From positions 5,828,001 to 5,892,000 of the forward strand of contig NZ_CP075896.1 in NCBI RefSeq assembly GCF_018604545.1: a stretch of DNA of 64,000 nt, in the 5' to 3' direction. The notes beneath the pieces are model-generated. The model was not told where the DNA came from and did not search any database. It worked only from the letters and a program-made list of their open reading frames with translations. This stretch comes from Streptomyces koelreuteriae (GTDB lineage: Bacteria; Actinomycetota; Actinomycetes; Streptomycetales; Streptomycetaceae). The first letter of the stretch is position 1. Every line of letters starts with the position of its first letter. Below, in pieces: positions 50,492 to 59,857 of the stretch. Made by a program: the position numbers and the translations under genes.

Positions 50492-51639
50492 GGCCCCCAG
50501 CCCCTCACCGCCTCCGCGGCCACCACCCGGAACTGCCGAACCGTACGGTCCCACCGATAGGAAGCGGCCCGCTCCCGAGCCGCCTTCCCCATCAACTCCC
50601 GCTCCCGCCCGGCCAGGGCCAGCGCACACCACGCGGCGGCGAACGACGACTCACCCCGCGCGAGCACCCCGGTCTCACCATCGACCACGGAGTCCTTGAG
50701 CCCGGGCACATCGAAGGCCACACTCGGCGTCTCCCGCGTCGCGGCCTCCGTCACGACCAGCCCCCATCCCTCCACGGCGGAGGGATGCAGCAACAGCCAG
50801 GCCGCACACAGCAGTCGATGCTTCTCGGCTTCGGACACATACCCGGTGAACTCCACACCGGGCCCGGCCAGCCGCTCCAGCCGTTCGCGCTCCGGCCCGT
50901 CCCCGACGATCACCAACCGCCCGCCGGTCACCGGCCGCACCCGCTCCCACAACCGCAGCAGCAGATCGATCCGCTTGTACTCGACGAGCCGCCCGACGGC
51001 GACGAACAACGGCTCCGCCGAGCGCTCGGCTCGCGGCCCCGGCTCCTCGACCCCGTTGTGCACGACCCGGATCCGGTCCCGCTCCACCCCGATCGCCCGC
51101 AGCGCGTGGGCCGTCGAAGGGGACACGGCGACCATCAGGCCGCCCTGCCGCGCACCGGTCAGCGCCCAGTGCTCGAGTCTTCGGCCGATGCGCGCCGCCG
51201 GGGCCAGCGGCCCGCCGAAGCGCATCTTCCACAGATCCGTATGGACGTGGTTGACCAGACACAGCGTGGGACCGCGATGCCACAGCGGCGCCAGATACGG
51301 CATGCCGTTGCACACCTCGACCAGCAGATCGCAGTCGCCGATCTGGCGGGCGAAGGCGGAACGGGCGCGCAGATAGTGCCCGTAGGGGCCGCCCGCCGAC
51401 ACGACCCGGTAGTCACGGAAGGCCGCGGGGCCTCCGCACAGCAGGGTCACCTGGTGACCCAGCCGGGTCAGCCCGTCGGCGAGCTTGTCGACCAGCAGCT
51501 CGGAGCCGCCGGCGGAGGGGTTGTCCAGATCACGATGGGCGAGGAACACGATCCGGCGCGGATGTGGGGGGAGCGCCGGAAGGGCCCGCTGCGCACTGGT
51601 GGAGGCGGCGCGCAGCCGGGACGGTACGTGCTGGGGCAT
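50488..51639 (-). CDS. GT4-family glycosyltransferase
   Basis: A 383-residue GT-B glycosyltransferase. N-terminal RRIVFLAHRDLDNPSAGGSE acceptor lobe; C-terminal donor lobe has LFVAVGRLVEYKRIDLLLRL, GDGPERERLERLAG and the GT4 EX7E-type GWGLVVTEAATRETPSVAFD. No membrane helix, so it acts at the cytoplasmic face. First gene of the envelope-glycan operon; the 240-base upstream gap contains a short direct repeat. It probably starts or extends the glycan later modified by the AftD-like enzyme. Confidence 0.88.
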   Translation of the reverse strand: MPQHVPSRLRAASTSAQRALPALPPHPRRIVFLAHRDLDNPSAGGSELLVDKLADGLTRLGHQVTLLCGGPAAFRDYRVVSAGGPYGHYLRARSAFARQIGDCDLLVEVCNGMPYLAPLWHRGPTLCLVNHVHTDLWKMRFGGPLAPAARIGRRLEHWALTGARQGGLMVAVSPSTAHALRAIGVERDRIRVVHNGVEEPGPRAERSAEPLFVAVGRLVEYKRIDLLLRLWERVRPVTGGRLVIVGDGPERERLERLAGPGVEFTGYVSEAEKHRLLCAAWLLLHPSAVEGWGLVVTEAATRETPSVAFDVPGLKDSVVDGETGVLARGESSFAAAWCALALAGRERELMGKAARERAASYRWDRTVRQFRVVAAEAVRGWGP

Positions 51640-51700
51640 GGGTGCTCCAACTCGTCTCGGGGTGCGGAAGTCAACGTGGGAAAATGTGAGGGTCTGTCCG

Positions 51701-51725
51701 GAAGGGGAGTCTGAAAGGGGAGTCT
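51701..51725. repeat. Short direct repeat upstream of the glycan operon
   Basis: AAGGGGAGTCT appears at 51702-51712 and again at 51715-51725, 13 bases apart, in the spacer before the glycosyltransferase gene. It may be a regulator site or chance duplication. The rest of this 240-base gap shows nothing else recognisable. Confidence 0.5.
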
Positions 51726-51879
51726 TGAAGAAGTCGGCCTGTGGGGGGGCCTGAGCTCTTCCTGGGAGGGGAGTGTGGACGGGATGTGCTCGGGTGGGGT
51801 TGGACAGTTTTCGCCCGGACGTTCGTCAGGGCTACTCACCGGCGTGACAATTTCGGGCTTTGTTAGAGCTGACGTCACA

Positions 51880-52875
51880 TCACATCGTGAGGGTGGGCTG
51901 GGGCATGTCCGGCTTTTCGGACGGAACAGGCTGCTCCGGCTCCTTCCGCCCACGCGCCACGAGAAGCCCACCCACCACCGCGAGCACAAAACCGGTCACC
52001 GCCGCCCCGATCGGCAACGTCACGCCCACCATCCGCAGTTGGCGGCTGTCCCGCTTCGCCTGCCGCACCGCTTCCTTCTGCGTCGCGGTCGTGAAGGAGA
52101 CCTTCCGGCTGTCCAGCAGCACCGCCGCGTCCTTCTTCCCGCCCGGCGCCCGCAGGGTCCGCTTCGGCCCGGTCTGCGCGTAGATCACCCGGCCGGTGGC
52201 CTGGTCCACGATCAGCTCGAACCCGTGGTTGGAGTACCACTCCTCGGCCAGCACCTGCGGCCGGCCCGGCTCGTCGACGAGGCTGCCGGGCACCATCCGT
52301 GTGCCGGTCCTGGTCGGCGGCACCGATCCGGTGAACTTGTAGCCGGTGTAGCCCTGGACCTTCGCGGTGCCCCGGTAGCGCAGCACGACCGTGTCGCCGA
52401 GGGTGTTGTCCCACCACTGGTAGGAGCGTTTCTGCACGTCGAAGGGGAACTTCAGATAGGCCTCGCCCTCGATGTACGGCTTCTCGCCGCAGCAGTGCAC
52501 CGGACGGGTCGTCTCGCGGTCCATCACCCAGCGGTGCGGTGTGAAGTCCAGCGCGTCGTGCGGATCGGCGGCGGGCAGCGACTTGTCCGTGTCGACCGTG
52601 GTGATCACGTCCCAGACGGCGTTGCCGCTGCGTTCACTGGCCTCGACATTGCCCCGGACCCGCTGCGTCACGGTGATCTTCCGGCCGGAAACCGTCTCGA
52701 TCCGGTCAGTGTCGAAGACGCTGCCCCGGCCGGTGTAGACGGCGGTCGTGTCGATGTCGATCGGATTCACCGCGGCACGCGGTTGCACATACCAGGCGAG
52801 CAGGGGCGCCAGCACCAGCAGGAACGTGCCGAGACCCAGCAGGACCAGGGAAAACGGAGAGGTTGTACGGCGCAT
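51880..52875 (-). CDS. DUF3068 (PorA-like) membrane-anchored protein
   Basis: A 331-residue protein of the DUF3068 family. N-terminal helix (SLVLLGLGTFLLVLAPLLAW) and C-terminal helix (ITLPIGAAVTGFVLAVVGGL) anchor a ~250-residue extracytoplasmic domain containing DFTPHRWVMDRETTRPVHCC and LAEEWYSNHGFELIVDQATG. DUF3068 proteins are common in actinobacteria and loosely related to porin PorA partners; function unknown. ATG at 52875 with GGAG seven bases upstream. On the same strand as, and upstream of, the glycan operon. Confidence 0.82.
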   Translation of the reverse strand: MRRTTSPFSLVLLGLGTFLLVLAPLLAWYVQPRAAVNPIDIDTTAVYTGRGSVFDTDRIETVSGRKITVTQRVRGNVEASERSGNAVWDVITTVDTDKSLPAADPHDALDFTPHRWVMDRETTRPVHCCGEKPYIEGEAYLKFPFDVQKRSYQWWDNTLGDTVVLRYRGTAKVQGYTGYKFTGSVPPTRTGTRMVPGSLVDEPGRPQVLAEEWYSNHGFELIVDQATGRVIYAQTGPKRTLRAPGGKKDAAVLLDSRKVSFTTATQKEAVRQAKRDSRQLRMVGVTLPIGAAVTGFVLAVVGGLLVARGRKEPEQPVPSEKPDMPQPTLTM

Positions 52876-53089
52876 CCGGGCACTCCAGTGGCTTGGGACG
52901 GCTCGACGTACGAGGAGACCGGCACGGCGACGAAGTGCGCGCATGCGGTTGGGCCGGGAACCGTAGGCGGCTCTTGACGGGGTGTCAATGCTTGTCGAGA
53001 CTGGGCGCGACAGGCAGGGACGGGACGCCAAGGTGGGGCGACCTCCGGACGAACACCGGACGAATCCGGACAGAGAGGCTGACCCTGCG

Positions 53090-53242
53090 ATGTCCAGACT
53101 GCTCGCTGCCGCGTTGACCGTCGCGCTCGCCGCCGCCCTTGCCGTGGGCGCCGCGCTGGGCGTGGTCGCGCTGCTCCAGGCCACACCCGACCAGCCGAAC
53201 ACCCCCTTGATCACGTACGAGCAAGCGGGCCAGGGGAGTTGA
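53090..53242 (+). CDS. DUF2613-type small membrane peptide
   Basis: A 50-residue peptide beginning MSRLLAAALTVALAAALAVG: a short positively charged end, one hydrophobic helix and a hydrophilic tail TPDQPNTPLITYEQAGQGS. This is the DUF2613 pattern, found throughout Streptomyces and often beside PucR regulators. ATG at 53090 preceded by GAGAGG. The stop is only two bases from the next gene's GTG, so they are coupled. The longer open frame from 52982 includes the leader region with repeated CCGGACGAA motifs and is unlikely. Confidence 0.82.
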   Translation: MSRLLAAALTVALAAALAVGAALGVVALLQATPDQPNTPLITYEQAGQGS

Positions 53243-53244
53243 CG

Positions 53245-54489
53245 GTGACGGCTGCCCGCACCGGAACCGTCACCGCACGCTCGGCCTGGCACGACGTACC
53301 GCGCTTCCAGGTACGCCGGTTCGCGGCGATCGCCATGGCCGAGGCGCCCGAGCTCGCCGAGGAGATCCTCCGCGAGATACAGCGCGAGTACCCCCATCTG
53401 CCGTTCGTCGTCGACGACTCGGGCGAGCCCATGGCCCTGGTCGGCATCCGCCGCGCCATCGAGGTCTTCGTGCAGCACCTGGAACACTCCGAGGGGCGGC
53501 CCACCGTCCCGCCCGGCGTCTTCCAGGACTTCGGCCGCGGCGAGGGCCTGAACGGCCGCTCCCTCGACTCCCTCCAGGCCATCTACCGCATGGGCGTACG
53601 CCTGGCCTGGCGCCGCTTCGCCGACATCGGCCAGCGCGTGGAGATCCCGCCCCCGGCGATGTACGAACTCGTCGACGCGGGCTACGAGTACCTGGACGGC
53701 CTCGTCGACCAGTCCGTACGCGGCTACGCCGAGGCCGCGGCCCGTCAGGCCGGTGAACGCCTGCGTCTGCAGCGCCGGTTGATGGAGCTTCTCCTCGTCG
53801 AGCACCATCGCGGCGACCCCTCCGAGGCCCTCACGGAACGCGCCGCCCGGATCGGCTGGCCCCTCCCGGCCAAGGTCGCCGTCGGCGTCCTGCTGCGTCC
53901 CGCCCGGGAGGCCATGGCCCCCGCGGTCGGCCAGGGTGTGCTGCTCGACATGGAGTACGAGCAGCCCCGCATGGTCGTGCCCGACCCGGGCGCGGCGGGC
54001 CGCCCCGAGCTGCTGCACCGGGCCCTGGCCGGCTGGTCCGGCGCGATCGGCCCGCCCGTACCGCTCGCCGACGCGGCGAAGTCACTGCGCTGGGCCGAGG
54101 CGGCGGTACGCCTGATGGAACGCGAGCTGCTCCCCTCGGGCGAGGTCCTCTACTGCACCGAGCACACCGAGGCGCTGGTCCTCCTCCAGCCGGAGGAACT
54201 GATCGACGACCTGGCCCTGCGCTGCCTGGCCCCCCTCACCCACTGCGGCCCCACCCACGGCCGCCGCCTCGCGGAAACGCTCCTCGCCTGGCTGGAGACC
54301 AGGGGCGGAGCCCCGGAGGTCGCGGCCCGCCTGGGCGTCCACCCCCAGACGGTCCGCTACCGCCTGCGCCAGATCCGCGAACTCTGGGGCGACGAGATCG
54401 ACGACCCCGACCGCCGCTTCGAACTGGAACTGGTGCTGCGGGCCCAGCGGCTGCGGGGGCAGTTGGGGGCGATGCGCACCCGGCGATGA
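53245..54489 (+). CDS. PucR-type transcriptional regulator
   Basis: A 414-residue regulator. The C-terminus carries a PucR-like helix-turn-helix (GGAPEVAARLGVHPQTVRYR, LRQIRELWGDEIDDPDRRFE). The central region includes GYEYLDGLVDQSVRGYAEAA and the N-terminal part a helical sensory region. Widely conserved in Streptomyces next to the DUF2613 peptide, including fatty-acid regulators of the FasR type in relatives elsewhere. GTG at 53245 with GGGGAG six bases upstream; the TTG at 53239 is in frame but lies inside the ribosome-binding region. Confidence 0.87.
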   Translation: MTAARTGTVTARSAWHDVPRFQVRRFAAIAMAEAPELAEEILREIQREYPHLPFVVDDSGEPMALVGIRRAIEVFVQHLEHSEGRPTVPPGVFQDFGRGEGLNGRSLDSLQAIYRMGVRLAWRRFADIGQRVEIPPPAMYELVDAGYEYLDGLVDQSVRGYAEAAARQAGERLRLQRRLMELLLVEHHRGDPSEALTERAARIGWPLPAKVAVGVLLRPAREAMAPAVGQGVLLDMEYEQPRMVVPDPGAAGRPELLHRALAGWSGAIGPPVPLADAAKSLRWAEAAVRLMERELLPSGEVLYCTEHTEALVLLQPEELIDDLALRCLAPLTHCGPTHGRRLAETLLAWLETRGGAPEVAARLGVHPQTVRYRLRQIRELWGDEIDDPDRRFELELVLRAQRLRGQLGAMRTRR

Positions 54490-54534
54490 CCGCCCCCCGG
54501 CGATGCCCCCGGCCATGCTCCCCCCCGGCGGATG

Positions 54535-56592
54535 TCACACCGACGCCCGCTCCTTCGCCGTCGCCGTCGCCGCCGCCCGCCCGGAGACCGGGGCGTCCAA
54601 GTGGACCACCACCGACGAATAGAACCGCTGCACGGCGTCGTCGACGCTGCGGATGAAGCCGGACTCGGCGCTGCCCCGCCCGCTGCCCATGCCCTTGAAG
54701 AGGGACAGCCGGAAGCCGGTGATCCGGGTGGAGCCGTCCCTCGGGAGCAGATCCGCCGGCTCCGGACGCAGCCGCTCCAGCGTGCCCCGCGGGCCGCCGG
54801 TCTCGCCCTCCACCAGCGTCTCGACATGCAGGTCCGCCGGTGCCTCGGCGAGCCGCCGGACCAGACGCTTGGCCCAGGTCAGGGGATAGCCCTGCTCGGG
54901 TGCCGGGATCTCCACGGACGTGCGCAGCTTGGCCGTTCGCAGATCGGCGCTGAGGGTGAGCAGGCCGGGCGCCCCCTCCACCCGCAGTTCCGCCTGGAGC
55001 CTGCCCTCCAGACAGAGCTGGTCGGCGAGCCGGGCACGCCGGGCCCCGGGGTCGGTGCCGCGCCGGGTGCGCTGGGCGGGCAGCACCTTCTGCCCGAGTT
55101 CGCCGCCGAGCCGCAGGCACACCTGACGGATGAGCCGCTCCCAGCTCTCCACCACCTCCAGGGCGCGCGGGTCGCCCTGGCAGAGGGTCTCGTCGCCGAT
55201 CCCGTTGCGCACGGGCACCCAGGCCGCGCCCATGTTCTGGAAGCCGTGGCAGCCGGAGTTCTCGTGCTGGAGGTAGTGCAGGAGGTCCTGGAGCAGCCAG
55301 GTGCGGGCCGCGTTGCCGACGCCCTCGTGCCGGATCAGCATCTGCGCCTGGTGGGCCACTTCGGCCCAGGACAGATGCCAGAGCGCCACCTGGTGCTTGC
55401 GCCGCCGGTCGATCTTCACATCGACCAGCGGGCTGCCCTCCAGCGCGACATCGTTCGACAGCGTGATCACGGCCTCGTAGCCACGCCGGGCCGCGATGTC
55501 CATGTAGGCCTGCACCTGGTCGGACCTGAGGGGGTTGCCGTTGGTCTTGGTCTCGACGAGCGCCGTCCACAGCTTGCCGGCGCGCTCCACGCGGATCACT
55601 CCGTCGGGGCGCCGGGGTGTGTCACCGTGCGGCAGGGAGACCTCGGTGAAGGTCTCCATCCGGCCGGAGGGCGCGCCGAAGGGGGCGGTGACCCGCCTGC
55701 CGAACCGGGGCACCTGGGCCATCACCGACAACAGCACGGACGTGGCCCGCGTCTCCCGGTCCCGGTCGCTCTTGAGCGCCGACACCGGGAAGAGCCGGGC
55801 CTGCCGCCAGGACTCGTTCTCCGCCAGGCTCTTCACGGGCGCCCTGGGCGGCGTGACCTTCTTCTTCGCGGTCCGGGGCCGCGCCGCCCGCTTCTTCGGA
55901 GCGGTCTCCTCCGTCGCGTCGACGGGCCCGCGCGGCGCCGGGACGGCTTCCAGCATCGCCGCCGGTCCGGTCTCGGGTTCGGCCGCGGCGGCCGGTACGA
56001 CGGGCACGGGCACCTCCGGGGCCGCCGCCGTCTCGGAATCCGGCTCGTCATCGTCGACGTCCACGCCGAAGTCCGTCGCCAGCCCCGCGAGCCCGCTCTC
56101 GTAGCCCTGCCCGACGGCCCGGAACTTCCACTCGTCCGCCCGCCGGTACAGCTCGCCGAAGATGATCGCGCTCACCTCACCGGCGTCCTCGATGACGAAC
56201 TGCAGCAGACTCTCGCCCCCCGCGTCGGCCAGCGTCACCTTGAGATCGTCCAACTCCCCGAAGCGGGCACCTTCGTACCGGCTCGCGGCCACGACGATCC
56301 GCTCCACCTCGGCCGGGACCGCCGTCAGATCGAAACTGATCCGGTCCTCGCTGCCGTCCCCCGTTGGCTCCTTGCCGAGGAGCTGCACACTGCCGTCGGC
56401 CGCCACCGGGTTGTTGTAGAAGTAGAAGTCGGCGTCGCTGCGCACCTTGCCGCCGGCGTCCAGCAGCAGGACGGACACATCGGCGTCGCCCTCCCCGGTC
56501 GGGCTGGACCAGCCCAGGCTGATGATCGCGGAACCGACGTTCTCGCTCAGGGCCGTTAAGGACAAGTTCGAGCCCTTGGTCATGTCACGCAC
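54535..56592 (-). CDS. TerD domain fused to PD-(D/E)XK nuclease-like domain
   Basis: A 685-residue fusion. Residues 1-175 are a TerD domain, with the calcium-site pattern DADVSVLLLDAGGKVRSDAD and FYFYNNP. An Ala/Pro/Lys-rich linker (~176-260) leads to a ~400-residue C-terminal part with RRPDGVIRV (Asp330) and LWTALVETKTNGNPLRSDQV (Glu347, Lys349), the PD-(D/E)XK nuclease pattern. Ter-domain proteins act in stress and phage-defence-like pathways; TerD-nuclease fusions have been noted computationally. GTG start at 56592 has GGGGGGA five bases upstream; the ATG at 56583 is possible. It converges on the PucR gene. Confidence 0.82.
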   Translation of the reverse strand: MRDMTKGSNLSLTALSENVGSAIISLGWSSPTGEGDADVSVLLLDAGGKVRSDADFYFYNNPVAADGSVQLLGKEPTGDGSEDRISFDLTAVPAEVERIVVAASRYEGARFGELDDLKVTLADAGGESLLQFVIEDAGEVSAIIFGELYRRADEWKFRAVGQGYESGLAGLATDFGVDVDDDEPDSETAAAPEVPVPVVPAAAAEPETGPAAMLEAVPAPRGPVDATEETAPKKRAARPRTAKKKVTPPRAPVKSLAENESWRQARLFPVSALKSDRDRETRATSVLLSVMAQVPRFGRRVTAPFGAPSGRMETFTEVSLPHGDTPRRPDGVIRVERAGKLWTALVETKTNGNPLRSDQVQAYMDIAARRGYEAVITLSNDVALEGSPLVDVKIDRRRKHQVALWHLSWAEVAHQAQMLIRHEGVGNAARTWLLQDLLHYLQHENSGCHGFQNMGAAWVPVRNGIGDETLCQGDPRALEVVESWERLIRQVCLRLGGELGQKVLPAQRTRRGTDPGARRARLADQLCLEGRLQAELRVEGAPGLLTLSADLRTAKLRTSVEIPAPEQGYPLTWAKRLVRRLAEAPADLHVETLVEGETGGPRGTLERLRPEPADLLPRDGSTRITGFRLSLFKGMGSGRGSAESGFIRSVDDAVQRFYSSVVVHLDAPVSGRAAATATAKERASV

Positions 56593-56815
56593 AGAAATCC
56601 CCCCACCTCTGCGACACCTGTGACGTGTCGCACATACGGCACTTTAATGTGCACGCAACGCGCTCGTGGGCCGCTCTTCGGTTTCCGCCCGCTGTCCGTC
56701 TGCCTCGTCTGCCCATTGCCCGGCCAAACCTCTATGGCTAGCCTGTGTTCGTCATGCCGATCGCCTGTTGATATCTCGAACACAGGCGCCTGAGACACAT
56801 AGGGAGGGGCCGGTC

Positions 56816-57589
56816 GTGGGACGACTCGTACCAGCCGTGACCCGGGCTCTCGACATTCTCGAGCTCTTCCTCGACGGGGACGGGACGCTCTCCGCCCCCG
56901 ACATCGTGCGCAAGCTGCAGCTGCCGCGCACCACCGTGCACGAGCTGGTGACCACGCTCGCCGCCCGGAAGTACATCGTCCAGGTGCCCGGGCAGCCGGG
57001 ACGCTACCGGCTCGGCGTCCGGCCGTACCAGCTCGGCGCCCGTTACGCCGAGCAGCTCGACCTCGCCGCCGAGGGGCAGCTCGTCGCCCGGTCCGTCGCC
57101 GAGACCTGCGACGAGACCGTGCACGTGGCGATCCTCGAGGACGCGGACGTCATCTACATCGCCAAGGTCGACTCCACGCACGCCGTGCGGATGGTGTCGG
57201 CGGCCGGACGCCGGCTGCCCGCCCACTGCACCTCCGTCGGCAAGATGCTGCTGGCCTCCCTTCCCGAGCAGGAACTCGCCACGCGCATCCCCGACATGGC
57301 GGCGCTCGTCGCGATGACCCCCAACAGCATCACCGACCCGGCCGCCCTGCGCGAGGCCCTGGCCGAGATCCGTGAGCGGGGCATCGCCGTGGAGAGCCGC
57401 GAGTCCAACCCGGACGTGAGCTGCGTGGCCGCGCCGGTCCGCGACCGCACCGGCCAGGTCGTCGCCGCCCTGTCGATCTCCGTGCCGATGATCCGCTGGA
57501 GCGAGGAGCGCCGCGCCGAGCTGGAGCAGCTCGCCGCGAAGGGCGCCGCCGAGCTGTCCGAGCACCTGGGCCACCGGAGCATGGCATGA
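56816..57589 (+). CDS. IclR-family transcriptional regulator
   Basis: A 257-residue IclR regulator. Winged helix LVPAVTRALDILELFLDGDG and KLQLPRTTVHELVTTLAARK; effector domain RYRLGVRPYQLGARYAEQLD, ...RLPAHCTSVGKMLLASLP. IclR proteins sense sugars or aromatic acids. Its stop overlaps the ATG of a lactonase (ATGA), so the likely effector is the lactonase substrate or product. GTG at 56816 with GGAGG eight bases upstream; the long upstream frame is not used. Confidence 0.92.
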   Translation: MGRLVPAVTRALDILELFLDGDGTLSAPDIVRKLQLPRTTVHELVTTLAARKYIVQVPGQPGRYRLGVRPYQLGARYAEQLDLAAEGQLVARSVAETCDETVHVAILEDADVIYIAKVDSTHAVRMVSAAGRRLPAHCTSVGKMLLASLPEQELATRIPDMAALVAMTPNSITDPAALREALAEIRERGIAVESRESNPDVSCVAAPVRDRTGQVVAALSISVPMIRWSEERRAELEQLAAKGAAELSEHLGHRSMA

Positions 57590-58437
57590 CGGCGAAGCCG
57601 TACGAGGTCGCCGTACGGGCCGAGGCCGAGCTCGGCGAGGGGCCGACCTGGGACGCGGCGACCGGCCGGCTGATCTGGATCGACATCCTCGGCTGCCGGG
57701 TGCACACCTACGACCCGGCCACCGGCCACCGCACGGTCCGCCGCACCGAACAGCACGTGGGCGCGGTCAAGCCGCGCGCCGGGGGCGGACTGGTGATGAA
57801 CCTGCGTGACGGGGTCGGCCTCCTCGATCCCGACGGCGGGTTCCGCTGGCTGCACCACGAGCCCGTGCCCGGCCGCCGCGCCAACGACGCCGCCGTCGCG
57901 CCCGACGGCACGCTCTGGGCCGGCACCATGCGCTACGACGAGGCCCCGGGCGGCGGCACGCTGTCCCGGATCGCCGGTGACGGCACGGTCGATGTCGTCC
58001 TGGACGACGTGGCCGTCAGCAACGGCACGGGGTGGAGCCCCGACGGGCGGCTCCTGTACTACATCGACTCCCCGACCCGGCGGGTCGACGTCTTCGACCA
58101 CGTGGACGGGCGGGTGTCCGGCCGCCGGACCCTCGCCGAGATCGAGGACGGCGCGGGCTTCCCCGACGGGCTGACCGTCGATGCAGACGGGTGCGTGTGG
58201 GTCGCGTTGTGGCAGGGCTCGGCCGTACGGCGCTACACGCCCGACGGTGAGCTGGACCGGGTGATCGAGCTGCCGGTGCCGTTGGTGACGGCGTGCGCGT
58301 TCGGCGGGGCCGGGTTGAGCGATCTGTACATCACGACGGCCCGCGTGGGCCTGACGGAACCGCCCGCGCTCGCCGGGTCGCTGTTCGTGGTGCCGGGGGC
58401 GGGCAAGGGCATGGCACAGCCCGCGTTCGCCGGCTAG
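57586..58437 (+). CDS. SMP-30/gluconolactonase-family sugar lactonase
   Basis: A 283-residue six-bladed propeller of the SMP-30 family. ELGEGPTWDAATGRLIWID carries the metal-binding Glu; LVMNLRDGVGLLDPDGGFRW, RANDAAVAPDGTLWAGTMRY and SNGTGWSPDGRLLYYIDSPT are the usual blade motifs with Asn and Asp ligands. It hydrolyses aldonolactones in sugar oxidation. The neighbouring IclR regulator and, further away, a GH51 arabinofuranosidase suggest an arabinose-type pathway, which is inference. It converges on the FAD enzyme with a palindrome at the boundary. Confidence 0.88.
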   Translation: MTAKPYEVAVRAEAELGEGPTWDAATGRLIWIDILGCRVHTYDPATGHRTVRRTEQHVGAVKPRAGGGLVMNLRDGVGLLDPDGGFRWLHHEPVPGRRANDAAVAPDGTLWAGTMRYDEAPGGGTLSRIAGDGTVDVVLDDVAVSNGTGWSPDGRLLYYIDSPTRRVDVFDHVDGRVSGRRTLAEIEDGAGFPDGLTVDADGCVWVALWQGSAVRRYTPDGELDRVIELPVPLVTACAFGGAGLSDLYITTARVGLTEPPALAGSLFVVPGAGKGMAQPAFAG

Positions 58438-58443
58438 TCCCGT

Positions 58444-58461
58444 TGGAGCCCTAGGGCTCCA
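58444..58461. terminator. Convergent palindromic terminator
   Basis: TGGAGCCC-TA-GGGCTCCA is an 18-base perfect palindrome between the converging lactonase and FAD enzyme genes. It contains the TAG stop of the FAD enzyme gene. It can fold on either strand; no T run is present. Confidence 0.5.
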
Positions 58462-59857
58462 GCCCCGCCGCCTTCCGCTCCGCGGCCGTCAACGGCGGTC
58501 CGCTCAACGACGGTTTGAGCGGCCCGACCGCCGCCGCCAGCAGCACCGACGGAGTCAGCAGCACCCCCGCCCCCCGCTCCAGCGACGTCACATCGGTCAC
58601 CCGGCGGGCGATACGCCCGCTGCCCGTCGCCGTGTACATCAGCCGGTCCACGTACGCGGTCACGAGCCGGTCCCGGAGGGTGGGGCCCGCTTCCGTCGCG
58701 CCCGGGTAGAAGACGTCCTGCCCGATGGCGAGGTCCCAGGCCGCGCCGACCGGGCGGGAGACGGCCTTCTGGATCCGCCGGGACAACCGGGGCGCGGCCC
58801 AGCCGTGCCGCCGTACCGTGTCGCGCAGCAGCAGGGCGCTCTGCGCGGCGACCGCCAGACCGTGCCCGTAGACCGGGTTGAACGAGGCGAGGGCGTCGCC
58901 GAGGACGGCGAAGTTCTCCGGCCAGGCCGGCATCCGCTCGTAGAAGTGCCGGCGGTTGAGGGTGGTGCGGGTGAAGGACACGTCGGACAGCGGCTCGGCC
59001 TGTTCGAGCAGGTCGCCGATCAGCGGGTGCCGCAGATCCTCACGGGCGAAGCTGACGAAGTCGTCGTTCTCCCGGGACGGCCGGCCGCCGCGCGTGCCGC
59101 ACAGGGTGACGATCCACCGGCCCTCCTCGATGGGCAGCAGGAACCCCGCCCGGCCGGGCCCGCCGTCCCGCCGGTCGGGCTGGACGTTGATGATGGGGAA
59201 GCCGTCGCGGGCCGCCGCGGGCGCGAGATACAGGCGGCTGGCGTAGGCCAGGCCCGCGTCGACCTCGCGCCGTTCCACCGGGGGCAGACCCAGGGCGGTC
59301 AGCCAGTTCGCGGCCTGGGAGCCGCGGCCCGAGGCGTCGACGACCAGGTCCGCCTCCAGGGTCCGCTCGGGGCCGTCGTGGGGCCGGATCCGTACGCCCG
59401 TCACCGCGCCGTCCGTGCCGGTGAGGCCCACCGCCTCCGCGCGCTCGACGACCTCGATCCGCTCGTCGGCCAGGACCCGCGCGCGGACCGTCGCGTCCAG
59501 CAGATCCCGGCCGGCCAGGACCACATGGTGGGACTCGGGCCAGCGCCGGAACCAGCCCCGGGTGCCGAGGGCGACGATGTCCGTGGTGACGGGCCGCCGG
59601 TTCGCCCCGGCCTCCCTGAGCGCCCCGGTGATCCCGGGCAGCAGTTCCTCCATGGCCCGCACCCCGCCCGACCAGAGCATGTGGGCGTGCCGTGCCTGCG
59701 GAAGTCCCTTGCGGGGGCCGGGAGCGGCGGGCAGCGCGTCGCGCTCCACGACGACGACCCGGTCGGCGACATCGGCCAGCGCGCGTGCCGCGAGCATGCC
59801 GGAGTGGGATCCCCCCAGGACGACGGCGGTTCTGGCGGGGGTGGAGCTGTCAGTCAT
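58451..59857 (-). CDS. FAD-dependent monooxygenase/oxidoreductase
   Basis: A 468-residue flavoprotein with N-terminal FAD-binding VVLGGSHSGMLAARALADVA, internal ADLVVDASGRGSQAANWL and FAVLGDALASFNPVYGHGLA motifs. C-terminal residues extend past the FAD core with a hydrophobic tail (LLTPSVLLAAAVGPL). Related to geranylgeranyl reductase/tryptophan-halogenase-like flavoenzymes. Translation is coupled to the MAB_1171c-like gene (ATGA overlap). Substrate unknown; the tail could associate with membranes. Confidence 0.82.
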   Translation of the reverse strand: MTDSSTPARTAVVLGGSHSGMLAARALADVADRVVVVERDALPAAPGPRKGLPQARHAHMLWSGGVRAMEELLPGITGALREAGANRRPVTTDIVALGTRGWFRRWPESHHVVLAGRDLLDATVRARVLADERIEVVERAEAVGLTGTDGAVTGVRIRPHDGPERTLEADLVVDASGRGSQAANWLTALGLPPVERREVDAGLAYASRLYLAPAAARDGFPIINVQPDRRDGGPGRAGFLLPIEEGRWIVTLCGTRGGRPSRENDDFVSFAREDLRHPLIGDLLEQAEPLSDVSFTRTTLNRRHFYERMPAWPENFAVLGDALASFNPVYGHGLAVAAQSALLLRDTVRRHGWAAPRLSRRIQKAVSRPVGAAWDLAIGQDVFYPGATEAGPTLRDRLVTAYVDRLMYTATGSGRIARRVTDVTSLERGAGVLLTPSVLLAAAVGPLKPSLSGPPLTAAERKAAGLEP

